Source of the DNA: Phocaeicola sp.
Lineage (GTDB): Bacteria; Bacteroidota; Bacteroidia; Bacteroidales; Bacteroidaceae
Direction: 5' to 3'
DNA: 35,261 nucleotides
Assembly: GCA_020026175.1 (NCBI GenBank)
Contig: JAHHQV010000023.1
Location: 1-35,261, forward strand
How positions within the stretch are numbered: the first letter of the stretch is position 1; each line of letters opens with the position of its first letter. The notes beneath the pieces are model-generated. The model was not told the origin of the DNA and searched no databases. It was given only the letters and a program-made list of their open reading frames with translations. This document shows positions 25,546-34,493 of the stretch, piece after piece. The position numbers and the translations under genes are program-made.

Positions 25546-26859
25546 TTATTTCTGTCGAATGAATATATTTACAGGAGTACCACAAAGTTTCCATCTTTCG
25601 CGCATCTTGTTTTCAAGGAAACGCTTGTATGGTTCTTTTACATACTGAGGCAAGTTTGCAAAAAACACAAAGGATGGAACCTGAGTATTAGGCAACTGAG
25701 TGATGTATTTTATCTTGATATACTTGCCTTTGTTTGATGGTGGTGGATATGCCTCTATCAGTGGAAGCAACTCCTCATTCAAACGTGCAGTAGGTATTCT
25801 TGTAGTACGAGACTGGAAGACATCCTTTGCAGCCTCAAGAACCCTGAATATACGCTGCTTTGTAAGTGCAGAAGCAAATATTATAGGGAAATCCGTGAAA
25901 GGAGCAAATCGGTTTCTTATAGCTTCCTCAAATGTCTTCATGACCTTTGTTGTCTTTTCTTCTACAAGGTCCCATTTGTTTACTACAACTACAAGACCTT
26001 TCTGGTTTCGCTGTATCAATGAGAATATATTCAGATCCTGAGATTCTACACCACGTGTGGCATCAAGCATAAGGATACAGACATCTGAATTTTCTATAGA
26101 ACGGATAGAACGAACTACAGAATAGTACTCCAAATCTTCATTAACCTTGTTTTTCTTACGGATACCTGCTGTATCTACAAGATAGAAATCAAATCCGAAC
26201 TTGTCGTATCTGGTATAGATAGAGTCTCTGGTTGTACCGGCTATCTCGGTCACGATATTTCTCTCTTCTCCTATGAAAGCATTTACGATAGATGATTTTC
26301 CTGCATTAGGACGACCTACTACTGCAAATTTTGGAATTTCTTCTTCAACGATTTCGTCTGTATCCTTATTGAACTTGCTGACAATCAAGTCAAGAAGGTC
26401 ACCTGTACCACTTCCGCTCAATGCTGATATACAATAAGGATCTCCCAAACCTAAAGAATAAAATTCTGCTGAATTGTATTGCAGGTCATTGTTATCAGTT
26501 TTGTTGGCTACAACCAATACAGGTTTCTTAGAACGACGAAGAATTGACGCTACTTCCATATCAAGGTCGGTAACACCATTTACAACGTCAACAACAAAAA
26601 GAATTACATCAGCTTCATCCATAGCAAGTATTACCTGCTTGCGGATTTCACCTTCGAATATATCATCCGAGTTTACTACCCATCCACCTGTATCTACAAC
26701 AGAGAATTCCTTTCCAAGCCATTCCGACTTGCCGTACTGACGGTCTCTTGTAGTTCCGGCCTGCTCGTTCACAATAGCATGACGAGTCTTTGTCAGACGA
26801 TTGAATAAAGTTGACTTACCCACATTAGGGCGTCCAACTATAGCGACTAAATTTCCCAT
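25546..26859 (-). CDS. der: Ribosome biogenesis GTPase Der (EngA)
   Basis: The 437-residue protein has two tandem GTPase domains: G1 motifs GRPNVGKS (9-16) and GRPNAGKS (~184-191), DTGG and DTAG switch II motifs, and NKTD and NKWD G4 motifs. A C-terminal KH-like domain (~350-437) follows. It acts in 50S subunit maturation. The double G domain is unique to this family and the length is normal. It begins 35 bases after era on the same strand, so they are probably co-transcribed. Confidence 0.98.
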   Translation of the reverse strand: MGNLVAIVGRPNVGKSTLFNRLTKTRHAIVNEQAGTTRDRQYGKSEWLGKEFSVVDTGGWVVNSDDIFEGEIRKQVILAMDEADVILFVVDVVNGVTDLDMEVASILRRSKKPVLVVANKTDNNDLQYNSAEFYSLGLGDPYCISALSGSGTGDLLDLIVSKFNKDTDEIVEEEIPKFAVVGRPNAGKSSIVNAFIGEERNIVTEIAGTTRDSIYTRYDKFGFDFYLVDTAGIRKKNKVNEDLEYYSVVRSIRSIENSDVCILMLDATRGVESQDLNIFSLIQRNQKGLVVVVNKWDLVEEKTTKVMKTFEEAIRNRFAPFTDFPIIFASALTKQRIFRVLEAAKDVFQSRTTRIPTARLNEELLPLIEAYPPPSNKGKYIKIKYITQLPNTQVPSFVFFANLPQYVKEPYKRFLENKMRERWKLCGTPVNIFIRQK

Positions 26860-26894
26860 ATATTTAAAAGTTTACGGCTATCTCAGCCGGGTGA

Positions 26895-27776
26895 TTAATC
26901 TAATTGATATCCAAAATTCTTTAATTCTTTATCCGAACTTCTCCAGTCCTTGTCGACTTTTACAAAAGTTTCAAGATAAATTGATTTGCCGAAGAAATTT
27001 TCCAAAGTCTTTCTCGCTTCGGATGCAACCTTTTTAAGAGCTTTTCCCTGCTTTCCTATAATTATACCTTTTTGAGAGTCTCTTTCTACGTAAATCACTG
27101 CATTTATACGTATAGTCTTTGCTTCTTCTTTAAACTGTTCTACTACAACTTCAACCGAATATGGTATTTCCTTGTCATAATAAAGAAGGATTTTCTCACG
27201 AATGATTTCCGTTACGAAAAACCTTGCTGGTTTGTCAGTCCATTGGTCTTTTCCAAAATAAGGTGGAGAGTCAGGAAGAAGTTCCTTTATCCTCTTCATC
27301 ACAACATCAACATTGAATTTGGCAATAGCAGAAATAGGTATGATTTCTGCATTTGGCAACATTTCATGCCACTCCTCAACCAATTTTACCAGACTATCCT
27401 GATTAGAGAGGTCAATCTTGTTTATTAGCAACAAGACAGGTACTTTAACACCACGCACCTTTTCCATAAACTCTGCATTCTTATCAGGTTTTTCTACTAT
27501 GTCTGTTACATAAAGCAGCACATCAGCATCAACTAGAGCCGACTGTGAAAAATTCAACATTGACTCTTGTAACTTATAGTTAGGTTTCAATACCCCAGGA
27601 GTATCAGAAAAAACAATCTGCATATCATCCGTATTAAGTATACCCATAATACGATGACGAGTGGTTTGAGCTTTGAATGTAGCTATAGATACCCTCTCGC
27701 CTACAAGCAAATTCATCAATGTAGACTTACCTACATTAGGATTACCAACAATATTAACAAATCCGGCTTTGTGCAT
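26895..27776 (-). CDS. era: GTPase Era, 30S ribosome assembly
   Basis: The 293-residue protein has G1 GNPNVGKS (11-18), switch II DTPGVL, G4 NKID, and a C-terminal type II KH domain (IIGKQGKALKKVASEARKTL) that binds the 3' end of 16S rRNA. Length and order match Era. The fabH terminator lies just upstream (27798-27828), so era-der either have a promoter I could not identify in the 20-base gap or depend on read-through. Confidence 0.97.
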   Translation of the reverse strand: MHKAGFVNIVGNPNVGKSTLMNLLVGERVSIATFKAQTTRHRIMGILNTDDMQIVFSDTPGVLKPNYKLQESMLNFSQSALVDADVLLYVTDIVEKPDKNAEFMEKVRGVKVPVLLLINKIDLSNQDSLVKLVEEWHEMLPNAEIIPISAIAKFNVDVVMKRIKELLPDSPPYFGKDQWTDKPARFFVTEIIREKILLYYDKEIPYSVEVVVEQFKEEAKTIRINAVIYVERDSQKGIIIGKQGKALKKVASEARKTLENFFGKSIYLETFVKVDKDWRSSDKELKNFGYQLD

Positions 27777-27797
27777 AAGTTTGAATTAAAATATACC

Positions 27798-27828
27798 AAA
27801 AAACGCATCTCATAAGGGATGCGTTTTT
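27798..27828 (-). terminator. Terminator after fabH
   Basis: AAAACGCATC pairs with GATGCGTTTT around a short loop. T-runs occur on both strands, so it can act toward era and in the reverse direction. It sits between fabH and era, splitting a cluster often read as one operon. Confidence 0.75.
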
Positions 27829-27861
27829 AGTATGAGTTTATCTTCTTATATAAATCTACTA

Positions 27862-28863
27862 TTACTTGTTTCCGTCATATCCCCACTTCACATAAGCAGC
27901 ACCCCAAGTAAATCCTGCTCCAAAAGCAGTGAAGATTATATTATCGCCTTTTTTAAGACGTTTTTCGTAGTCCCAAAGACATAAAGGCAATGTTCCGGCG
28001 CTAGTATTACCAAAACGCTGAATATTTATCATTACCTTATCCAAAGGAACACTTAGTCGTGAAGCAACTGCATCTATAATACGCATATTGGCCTGATGAG
28101 GTACAATCCAATCGATATTGTCCTTATTCAAACCATTTCTGTTTGCTATCTGTTCAGTTACATCAGACATGTTGGAAACAGCATATTTAAATACAGTCCT
28201 TCCTTCCTGATAAAGATAATGCATCTTGTTGTCAACAGTAAAATATGATGGAGGACAAACAGAACCACCTGCCTTCATATGCAAGAAAGGAAGTCCTTTA
28301 CCATCTGTACGAAGAATAGAATCCATTATACCATAATCTTCTGTTGTAGCTTCTACCATGCAAGCAGCTGCACCGTCACCGAAGATAGGGCAAGTGGCTC
28401 TATCAGAATAGTCAACCATTGACGACATCTTGTCAGCACCTACTATTATTATCTTTTTGTGTCTACCTGACTGTATCATGCTAGCAGCAGTCTCCATAGC
28501 ATACAAAAATCCGCTACATGCAGCCTGAAGGTCAAAGGCATAAGCATTCTTCAAGCCTAACTTATCACACAAAATAGATGCAGTAGAAGGGAAATGATAG
28601 TCTGGCGTTGTAGTTGCAACAATAACACAATCAACAGAATCTGGATCTGCATTTGTCTTCTGCATCAACTGCTTTGCAGCCTTACGTGCCATATAAGATG
28701 TACCCAAACCTTCTTCATTCAATATTCGTCTTTCTTTAACACCTATACGAGTCATAATCCACTCGTCATTAGTGTCTACCATTCTAGACAATTCATCGTT
28801 TGTGAGAACATAGTCAGGAATATATCCACCTACACCTGTTATCACAGCGTTTATTTTTTCCAT
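27862..28863 (-). CDS. fabH: 3-oxoacyl-ACP synthase III (KAS III)
   Basis: The 333-residue enzyme condenses acetyl-CoA or branched acyl-CoA with malonyl-ACP to start fatty acid synthesis. The catalytic triad is visible: Cys116 in DLQAACSGFL, His256 in VPHQANMR and Asn286 in RFGNTSAG. The TRIGVKERR segment near residue 38 is a KAS III hallmark. The neighbour order YceD-rpmF-fabH is common, but the usual plsX between rpmF and fabH is missing. Terminators flank it on both sides, suggesting its own transcript. Confidence 0.97.
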   Translation of the reverse strand: MEKINAVITGVGGYIPDYVLTNDELSRMVDTNDEWIMTRIGVKERRILNEEGLGTSYMARKAAKQLMQKTNADPDSVDCVIVATTTPDYHFPSTASILCDKLGLKNAYAFDLQAACSGFLYAMETAASMIQSGRHKKIIIVGADKMSSMVDYSDRATCPIFGDGAAACMVEATTEDYGIMDSILRTDGKGLPFLHMKAGGSVCPPSYFTVDNKMHYLYQEGRTVFKYAVSNMSDVTEQIANRNGLNKDNIDWIVPHQANMRIIDAVASRLSVPLDKVMINIQRFGNTSAGTLPLCLWDYEKRLKKGDNIIFTAFGAGFTWGAAYVKWGYDGNK

Positions 28864-28892
28864 TCGTTTTTATTTTAGTTTGATTTAATCCT

Positions 28893-28932
28893 AAAAATAA
28901 AGCCGAAGAGCCGAAGCTCTCCGGCTTTATTT
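28893..28932 (-). terminator. Terminator after rpmF
   Basis: An 11-bp stem AAATAAAGCCG/CGGCTTTATTT continues as AGAGC/GCTCT around a CGAA loop. On the minus strand it runs into TTTTTAG. It ends the DUF177-rpmF transcript. Confidence 0.85.
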
Positions 28933-28977
28933 CCTCAAGAACATACATTAATGTTTTGATAAAGCTTTAACTAATTA

Positions 28978-29163
28978 TTAAAGAGCAGCTTCTTTTTCGA
29001 TAGCTAACTTACCTCTGTAATAACCACAAGCTCCACATACTGTATGATAAACGTGCCATTCACCGCAGTTTGGGCAAATAGCTAAAGTAGGAGCAACTGC
29101 TTTATCATGAGTTCTTCTCTTAGCAGTTCTTGTCTTTGATTGTCTTCTTTTAGGATGTGCCAT
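28978..29163 (-). CDS. rpmF: 50S ribosomal protein L32
   Basis: The 61-residue protein starts MAHPKRRQSKTRTAKRRTHD, the L32 signature. It retains the four-cysteine zinc ribbon (Cys30, Cys33, Cys43, Cys46), so it is the zinc-binding form. It begins 16 bases after the DUF177 gene, the standard arrangement, and is followed by a strong terminator. Confidence 0.98.
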   Translation of the reverse strand: MAHPKRRQSKTRTAKRRTHDKAVAPTLAICPNCGEWHVYHTVCGACGYYRGKLAIEKEAAL

Positions 29164-29179
29164 TTTACTAAAACTTTAT

Positions 29180-29749
29180 TTAATTATTATTTAATATTTT
29201 CTTTAATGCATCCCAACGAGGATCTGTTTCTACTTGCTCTTCCGACTGCTGTCCTACTGTTTCATCAAAGTCTACGTCTTCTACATTTCTACTATCTGTA
29301 GTAAGGACATGACTCAATGACTCAAGCATCTCTTCATTACATTCTCCTTCATTGTGGACTTTTCTATAAGGCAAGCTCAAATATGCGAATTCATAAATAT
29401 ACCATGCCACATTTACAATCCCCTCGTATTCAGGAATAATCAGCATTTCTTCATTACTTTCATCGAATTCTACACCTAGCTTTACTTTTATTGTATCATA
29501 AGTATCAACCTCGATATCCAATTTTTCAAGACATCTGTCGCAAATGCACTCAACTTCTCCTTCAATTTGGAAATCCAAGGTAAAATATCCTATTCCTTTT
29601 CTAACTGACACCTGAACTTCAAGATTTCCGTTCTGGATTCCGGGTGCCTCTATCATTTCAAAGAATTCCGAGCCTACATTATATGTGTAAACTTTGGAAG
29701 TTTCCTTGAAATTTTTCAAATCAATATCATATAGTTCTAACTTTTCCAT
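29180..29749 (-). CDS. YceD/DUF177 family protein
   Basis: The 189-residue protein has the DUF177 hallmark cysteine cluster (CICDRC, Cys68/70/73) in the ECICDRCLEKLDIEV segment and an acidic C-terminal half. Family members are linked with 23S rRNA maturation or ribosome assembly and nearly always precede rpmF, as here. It has its own promoter. The biochemical role in Bacteroidetes is not established. Confidence 0.9.
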   Translation of the reverse strand: MEKLELYDIDLKNFKETSKVYTYNVGSEFFEMIEAPGIQNGNLEVQVSVRKGIGYFTLDFQIEGEVECICDRCLEKLDIEVDTYDTIKVKLGVEFDESNEEMLIIPEYEGIVNVAWYIYEFAYLSLPYRKVHNEGECNEEMLESLSHVLTTDSRNVEDVDFDETVGQQSEEQVETDPRWDALKKILNNN

Positions 29750-29775
29750 TTATAAATACTATATAAATCGGGCGA

Positions 29776-29806
29776 CAAAGATACAAATAATAATTCATTA
29801 TTCCAA
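29776..29806 (-). promoter_or_regulatory. Promoter of DUF177-rpmF
   Basis: On the minus strand TTG (29806-29804), a 20-base spacer and TATCTTTG (29783-29776) match the Bacteroidetes pattern, 26 bases before the ATG. Confidence 0.6.
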
Positions 29807-29890
29807 TTTTTGAGTTTTTATTTAAAAAAAAAATAGAGACCTGGCTTTATTCGACAAAAGTTGGAATATAAAAAGTACTCTAGTAACAAA

Positions 29891-29933
29891 TATCAGATTC
29901 AACAATAGAATATAAACATATTATCAGATTCAA
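29891..29933. repeat. 12-bp direct repeat in intergenic DNA
   Basis: TATCAGATTCAA occurs at 29891-29902 and 29922-29933. It lies in the 282-base gap between exbD and DUF177, which holds no gene. No role is evident. Confidence 0.5.
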
Positions 29934-29980
29934 GTCTAAACCAAAGTATTTACTTCTGCAATGCAATAATCACAGGACAT

Positions 29981-30015
29981 AAAAAAAGTCCGAACTTACG
30001 AATAAGCTCGGACTT
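29981..30015 (-). terminator. Terminator of the exbB-exbD operon
   Basis: AAGTCCGA (29986-29993) pairs with TCGGACTT (30008-30015), with inner CTTA/TAAG around CGAA. On the minus strand it is followed by seven T residues. Confidence 0.85.
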
Positions 30016-30031
30016 CTCTTTATAATTATAA

Positions 30032-30496
30032 TTACATACGCTGTGTAGCTGAGTAATTAATTTTCAATGCATAAGCCTGACGAAGAGCCTGTTTCACTTC
30101 CTGAACAATACCCATCTTTGTCTTTGAGTCAATCTTTAATGACACTGTCATAAAAGGCTTGTCTTCTTCTTTCATATTTTCACGTTCCTGATAGATATAA
30201 TCCTGAACTTCGTTTGATTCAGCGAACTTATCATTCAACTGAATACGGTCAGTAGTACCCATCTTCTTTTGGAACTCCTGCATTGGTTTACCAATATAGA
30301 TGAAAGAGACCAAAGATTTCTTTTCAAGCTTTTCAAGTTCTGTAACCTGAGGAACCTTAAACTGAACCTTCAATGTAACTTCACGCATAGTTGTTACAAT
30401 CATGAAGAAGAACAACATGGTAAAGATAAGGTCAGGCAAAGAGGAAGTATTCAACTCCGGCATACCACGTTTACCATTCTTACTAAATTTTCCCAT
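30032..30496 (-). CDS. exbD: ExbD/TolR family biopolymer transport protein (second copy)
   Basis: The 154-residue protein has one transmembrane helix (~20-42) holding the proton-pathway Asp22 in SSLPDLIFTML, then a periplasmic domain. With ExbB it uses the proton gradient to energise TonB. It is the last gene of the operon, 2 bases after the first exbD. Two unlike ExbD paralogues in tandem are common in Bacteroidetes, possibly acting as a heteromer. Confidence 0.92.
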   Translation of the reverse strand: MGKFSKNGKRGMPELNTSSLPDLIFTMLFFFMIVTTMREVTLKVQFKVPQVTELEKLEKKSLVSFIYIGKPMQEFQKKMGTTDRIQLNDKFAESNEVQDYIYQERENMKEEDKPFMTVSLKIDSKTKMGIVQEVKQALRQAYALKINYSATQRM

Positions 30497-30498
30497 TA

Positions 30499-31086
30499 TT
30501 ATTTTCCTCCATATTTTTTAGGTTCCGCTTCAGATATCTTCTGTGGATAATAGTCTATGATAGCTTCTTTTTCGTCATCAGAACATTCAGCAAAGCTCTT
30601 GCCAAACTGAGACTGCGCCAATTCATTACGCAATTCGTTATAGGCAGCAACCAATTCATTCTGAACCTGAAGATAAATATCATAACTAGTACCAACGTCG
30701 TTCTGTACAGAAATTACATGCTTTTCAGTAATCATTACATCTCCAAAGAAAGGAAGAGTCTTTTTATGCTTTTCCGGCATATTCTCATCATTATTTGGAT
30801 TTGCAATAAATTCTTTTGCCTTATCTTTAAGTTGCTTGATATCAAAACCAACTTCTCCGTTAACCATCAACTGATCTTCCTTGTTGAGTTTAACCTGGAG
30901 AATATTTCTTTCCTTAAGAATAATATCATCATGCTGTTCGTTTTCCGGTGGAGGCGGCAAGCGTCTTGCCAGACCACGGTCAGTATCCATTGATGTTGTA
31001 ATAAGGAAGAAGATAAGCAACATGAAGGCAATATCGGCCGTAGAACTTGAATTAATTCCAGGCACTGATCTTTTCTTCTTTGCCAT
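30499..31086 (-). CDS. exbD: ExbD/TolR family biopolymer transport protein (first copy)
   Basis: The 195-residue protein has an N-terminal transmembrane helix (~16-34) with conserved Asp18 in STADIAFMLL, then a Pro-rich linker (RRLPPPPENE) and a longer periplasmic region than the second ExbD. It is coupled to the downstream copy (2-base gap) and lies 33 bases after the small membrane protein. It forms the stator/energiser with ExbB for TonB-driven import through the SusC-type receptors. Confidence 0.93.
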   Translation of the reverse strand: MAKKKRSVPGINSSSTADIAFMLLIFFLITTSMDTDRGLARRLPPPPENEQHDDIILKERNILQVKLNKEDQLMVNGEVGFDIKQLKDKAKEFIANPNNDENMPEKHKKTLPFFGDVMITEKHVISVQNDVGTSYDIYLQVQNELVAAYNELRNELAQSQFGKSFAECSDDEKEAIIDYYPQKISEAEPKKYGGK

Positions 31087-31119
31087 TTTACTTACTCTTT
31101 AAAACTTCAATTTATGATA

Positions 31120-31581
31120 TTATCTTTTAAATATACCAGAAAGGTTTACCAATGTACCTAATGCAGCGATACCGAACAAAATATATGTAGAATAAATCAA
31201 CATATCAGTAACCTTAAGCATAGTAACATCAGTGAATGTATTACCGTCAGCCATCAATACAGGAGCGTCAGAGCCTATATTGTAAGTAACCAAAAGTAGA
31301 ACAACCAAAAGGATTAATCCAACTAAAGATTTAATAGCGGCTGCTGGATTATCCTTCAAAGAACCGGCAAATTTAGCTAAAGCTCCCAAAAGAGTAATTA
31401 CAACAGCAACACCAAACATTGCATACATCAAGAAAATCAATGTTTCTGTATGCGCAGGCTCATTATATTCGCCTACAGGATTTGTATATCCTACTCCGTA
31501 GAACATGCCAAGTACCACCAAGATAAGTGCTACACAGACATAGAACACGTAGTATGACATTTTATATGATAACTTTGCCAT
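31120..31581 (-). CDS. Four-helix membrane protein in the exbB-exbD operon, function unknown
   Basis: The 153-residue protein has four hydrophobic stretches (~9-31, 47-69, 83-103, 126-150) and small soluble loops. I do not recognise a characterised family. It starts 7 bases after exbB and is followed by both exbD genes, so it is very probably made together with the motor. It could be an accessory subunit or assembly factor of the ExbB/ExbD complex; this is inferred from position only. Confidence 0.85.
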   Translation of the reverse strand: MAKLSYKMSYYVFYVCVALILVVLGMFYGVGYTNPVGEYNEPAHTETLIFLMYAMFGVAVVITLLGALAKFAGSLKDNPAAAIKSLVGLILLVVLLLVTYNIGSDAPVLMADGNTFTDVTMLKVTDMLIYSTYILFGIAALGTLVNLSGIFKR

Positions 31582-31588
31582 TGTTCAA

Positions 31589-32344
31589 TTATTTTTTGTA
31601 TTTCAAGTTGTACTTCATGATCAAGTCAAGCAATGTGATAGAAGAATCTTCCATCTGGCTTGTAATAGCTTCAATCTTAGAAAGGATATAGTTGTAGAAT
31701 ACCTGAAGAATCAATGCTACAACAAGACCGAAGATAGTAGTGATCAACGCAACTTTCATACCACCTGCAACGACTGTTGGAGAGATATCACCAGCCTGCT
31801 GGATTTTATCGAACGCCATAACCATACCGATTACTGTACCCAAGAATCCCAAAGATGGAGCCATTGCGATGAACAATGTAATCCAAGAGCATCCTTTTTC
31901 AAGGTAACCAGCCTGTACACCACCATATGATACTACAGAGCGTTCTACTACATCAAGACCTTCGTCTACTCTCATAAGACCTTGATAACAAATTGAAGCT
32001 ACAGGTCCACGAGTATTACGGCAAATAGTCTTAGCGCCTTCTACATCACCTTTTTCCAAAGCTTCTTCAAGTTTAGCCATCAACTTTTTAGTATCAACTT
32101 CTGCCAAGCTTAAGTAGATAATACGTTCAATACAGAAAGCAAGACCTAACACCAAAGCGATTGCTACCAATGACATGAAAGATGCATCACCTTCGATAAA
32201 CTTAGTCTTAAGTTCCTTGTGCATACCACCTTCTTCAACTACAACTGTTTCAGTAGCAGCAGGTGCATCCTGTGCCACAACTGTCTGAGTCATACCAAAC
32301 GAGAGGACTCCCATCACTGCAAGAATTGCAAATAACTTTTTCAT
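31589..32344 (-). CDS. exbB: ExbB/TolQ/MotA family proton channel protein
   Basis: The 251-residue protein has an N-terminal signal-like segment (1-25, VVAQD), a first transmembrane helix (~56-77), a cytoplasmic helical region and two further helices (~152-175 and 195-220). The MotA/ExbB signature APSLGFLGTVIGM lies at 162-174, followed by the VVAGGMKVALITTIFGLVVA helix. It is the channel half of the TonB motor. It heads a four-gene operon, 78 bases downstream of tRNA-Ser, with no clear promoter between. Confidence 0.94.
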   Translation of the reverse strand: MKKLFAILAVMGVLSFGMTQTVVAQDAPAATETVVVEEGGMHKELKTKFIEGDASFMSLVAIALVLGLAFCIERIIYLSLAEVDTKKLMAKLEEALEKGDVEGAKTICRNTRGPVASICYQGLMRVDEGLDVVERSVVSYGGVQAGYLEKGCSWITLFIAMAPSLGFLGTVIGMVMAFDKIQQAGDISPTVVAGGMKVALITTIFGLVVALILQVFYNYILSKIEAITSQMEDSSITLLDLIMKYNLKYKK

Positions 32345-32422
32345 TGTGTGTCTAATTTTTTAAGATTAATTAATTAATAGTTTATTATTTATTCTTATTA
32401 TTGTTTTTTACTTTTCCAAATG

Positions 32423-32510
32423 CGGAGAGAACGGGATTCGAACCCGTGATACACTTTTGGCGTATACACGCTTTCCAGGCGTGCCTCTTCAACCACTCGA
32501 GCACCTCTCC
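32423..32510 (-). tRNA. tRNA-Ser (anticodon GGA)
   Basis: The 88-base RNA on the minus strand has acceptor GGAGAGG paired with TCTCTCC (one G-T), anticodon stem CACGC/GCGTG with loop CTGGAAA (anticodon GGA, reading UCC/UCU), a long variable arm (TATAC...GTGTA) typical of class II serine tRNAs, T-arm ACGGG-TTCGAAT-CCCGT and discriminator G. The 3' CCA is not encoded. Confidence 0.97.
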
Positions 32511-32578
32511 TTTAATTTTCTACTCTCGAAAATGACCACGAATGGTTGTCTTTTTACCCCCTTGTCATTTTTCAGTCA

Positions 32579-32586
32579 CAAATGTA
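32579..32586 (-). promoter_or_regulatory. Possible -7 box for tRNA-Ser
   Basis: TACATTTG on the minus strand lies ~69 bases before the tRNA 5' end. No -33 TTG is visible. The rest of the gap 32511-32664 shows nothing else. Confidence 0.35.
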
Positions 32587-32664
32587 TTCTTTTTTTCTTA
32601 CTTACATAACATTCATGACAAAAAAGTTTCCTTTATAGCAGAAAATTAATATAATTTAAAGACT

Positions 32665-33444
32665 TTACTCTGCATTTTGGAAGACATTTATAGCATTTTC
32701 CGTAGTAACTGATGCTATTGTATCCAAAGAGACATTATATATATCTGAAAGTTTTTCAGCCACTGCAGTCAGATAAGCACTCTCATTCCTCTTACCCCTA
32801 TAAGGTACCGGAGCCAAATAAGGCGAGTCGGTTTCCAACACTATTCTGCCCAAAGGTATATTCTTCAATACATCCGGCAATGTACTTTTCTTGAATGTAA
32901 CTATACCATTTATACCAAGCATGAACCTTTCATATTCCAACAAAGCTTCAGCATCTTCACCCGTTCCACAGAAACTATGGAAAATACCTCTCAAAGATGT
33001 CTCTTTATACACCTCCATGACTTCCAACAATTCACTAAAAGCATTTCTACAATGTATTATAAGTGGCAAATCAAACTCCAAAGCCCAGTGCAGCTGAGTT
33101 TCGAACACATGAATTTGCTCGTTTTTATAGGTTGAATCCCAATACAGGTCCATACCGACCTCACCTATCCCATAAAATTTCCTGCCAGAATACAAAGTCT
33201 GTTTTACCTTTTCCAGTCTCTTTTCCCAATCAGAATCTACAGAAGTGGGATGCAATCCCATCAACGGGAAACAACACGAACAAGAGTGACACATGTCAAG
33301 CAGCGGTTCAATTGTTGTATCATCCACATTTGGCATATACATTCTTGTCACTCCCGCTTCAACTGCTCTTATTGCCGCCAATTTTCTATCAACATCAAAT
33401 TCTTCACTGAACAGGTGGGTATGTGTATCAATCAGTCCTATCAT
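32665..33444 (-). CDS. tatD: TatD family metal-dependent deoxyribonuclease
   Basis: The 259-residue TIM-barrel hydrolase has the full metal set: His8 and His10 (DTHTHLF), Glu95 (GEVGMDLYW), His131 (IIHCRNA), His156 (FHSFCG) and Asp206 (LETDSPYLAP). TatD proteins are 3'-5' DNases linked with DNA repair and fragmentation. It follows the polyprenyl synthetase stop by one base, so the two genes are coupled. Confidence 0.94.
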   Translation of the reverse strand: MIGLIDTHTHLFSEEFDVDRKLAAIRAVEAGVTRMYMPNVDDTTIEPLLDMCHSCSCCFPLMGLHPTSVDSDWEKRLEKVKQTLYSGRKFYGIGEVGMDLYWDSTYKNEQIHVFETQLHWALEFDLPLIIHCRNAFSELLEVMEVYKETSLRGIFHSFCGTGEDAEALLEYERFMLGINGIVTFKKSTLPDVLKNIPLGRIVLETDSPYLAPVPYRGKRNESAYLTAVAEKLSDIYNVSLDTIASVTTENAINVFQNAE

Positions 33445-33445
33445 A

Positions 33446-34429
33446 TCAGAGTTTTCTTTTCATCATAACACCTGCAAAATGTCTCAAATTTTCTTTCAGA
33501 TCATCACTTACAGACACTTCATCCAAAAGCCTCAGACCTTCTGCATATAGCGAATCAATTTTGTTCATACAAAGTTCAGGAACACCTACATTATTGTATA
33601 TTCCGGTGACAGAAGCAATCTTTTCCTTATCGTCAAATTCAGATAAGGAAATCCATTTCTGCAATTCGTCCTTATCCGAGCCACTAGCCTCAGACAAAGC
33701 CGTGATAAGCATATATGTCTTCTTGTTTGAGCAGATGTCTCCTCCTATATTCTTACCAAACACAACCGGATCACCATACACATCAAGATAATCGTCTTGA
33801 AGCTGGAAAGCCAAACCAATCTTAACCCCAAAATCATAGAGTTTCTGTGCATCATCATCCGAAGCGCCCCCCAATATAGCACCAATCTTCAAAGAAGCAG
33901 CAAGCAATACAGATGTCTTTAGGCGAATCATCTCAAGATATTCATCAACAGACACATTTTCTCTCGATTCAAAATCTATATCCCACTGCTGTCCTTCACA
34001 AACTTCCAGAGCTGCTTGTCCAAACACTTTCATAACACTTGCCACACAATCTGCCGGACAATCATTCATCATAAATTGATATGACAAAATAAGCATTGCG
34101 TCGCCAGATAGAATGGCTGCATTAGGATTCCATTTCTTATGTACGGTAGGTTTTCCTCTTCGCATATCAGCATTGTCCATCAAATCGTCATGCAGCAAAG
34201 TAAAGTTATGATAAGTTTCCAAACCTGCTGCCTGAGAAAAAATCGTCTCTACATCTTCTTTATAAAGGTTATAAGCCAAGAGCATAAGAACCGGTCTCAG
34301 ACGTTTTCCGCCAAAACCCAACACATATTCTATAGGATCATACAATTGTACCGGTTCTCTGGAATACGACAACTTTTCAATATAATTATGTATCTGTTTC
34401 AATAACTGTTCACTTGTCTGTTGTTTCAT
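33446..34429 (-). CDS. Polyprenyl (isoprenyl) diphosphate synthase
   Basis: The 327-residue trans-prenyltransferase has the first Asp-rich motif DDLMD (81-85) followed by MRRGKPTVHKKW, and the second motif QDDYLD (211-216). It condenses isopentenyl diphosphate onto an allylic primer, for quinone side chains or other polyprenols. Product length cannot be fixed, although Tyr73-His74 shortly before the first motif may matter for chain length. It is coupled to tatD and separated from tonB by a terminator. Confidence 0.94.
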   Translation of the reverse strand: MKQQTSEQLLKQIHNYIEKLSYSREPVQLYDPIEYVLGFGGKRLRPVLMLLAYNLYKEDVETIFSQAAGLETYHNFTLLHDDLMDNADMRRGKPTVHKKWNPNAAILSGDAMLILSYQFMMNDCPADCVASVMKVFGQAALEVCEGQQWDIDFESRENVSVDEYLEMIRLKTSVLLAASLKIGAILGGASDDDAQKLYDFGVKIGLAFQLQDDYLDVYGDPVVFGKNIGGDICSNKKTYMLITALSEASGSDKDELQKWISLSEFDDKEKIASVTGIYNNVGVPELCMNKIDSLYAEGLRLLDEVSVSDDLKENLRHFAGVMMKRKL

Positions 34430-34445
34430 AATCTAAAATTAAATT

Positions 34446-34476
34446 AAAAAAGGCCGCCCATAAGGACAGCCTTTTT
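34446..34476 (-). terminator. Terminator after tonB
   Basis: AAAAAGGC/GCCTTTTT with a partly paired interior, running into T6 on the minus strand. It lies in the 64-base gap between tonB and the prenyl synthase. Confidence 0.75.
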
Positions 34477-34493
34477 AGTTTATAATAAAATAA

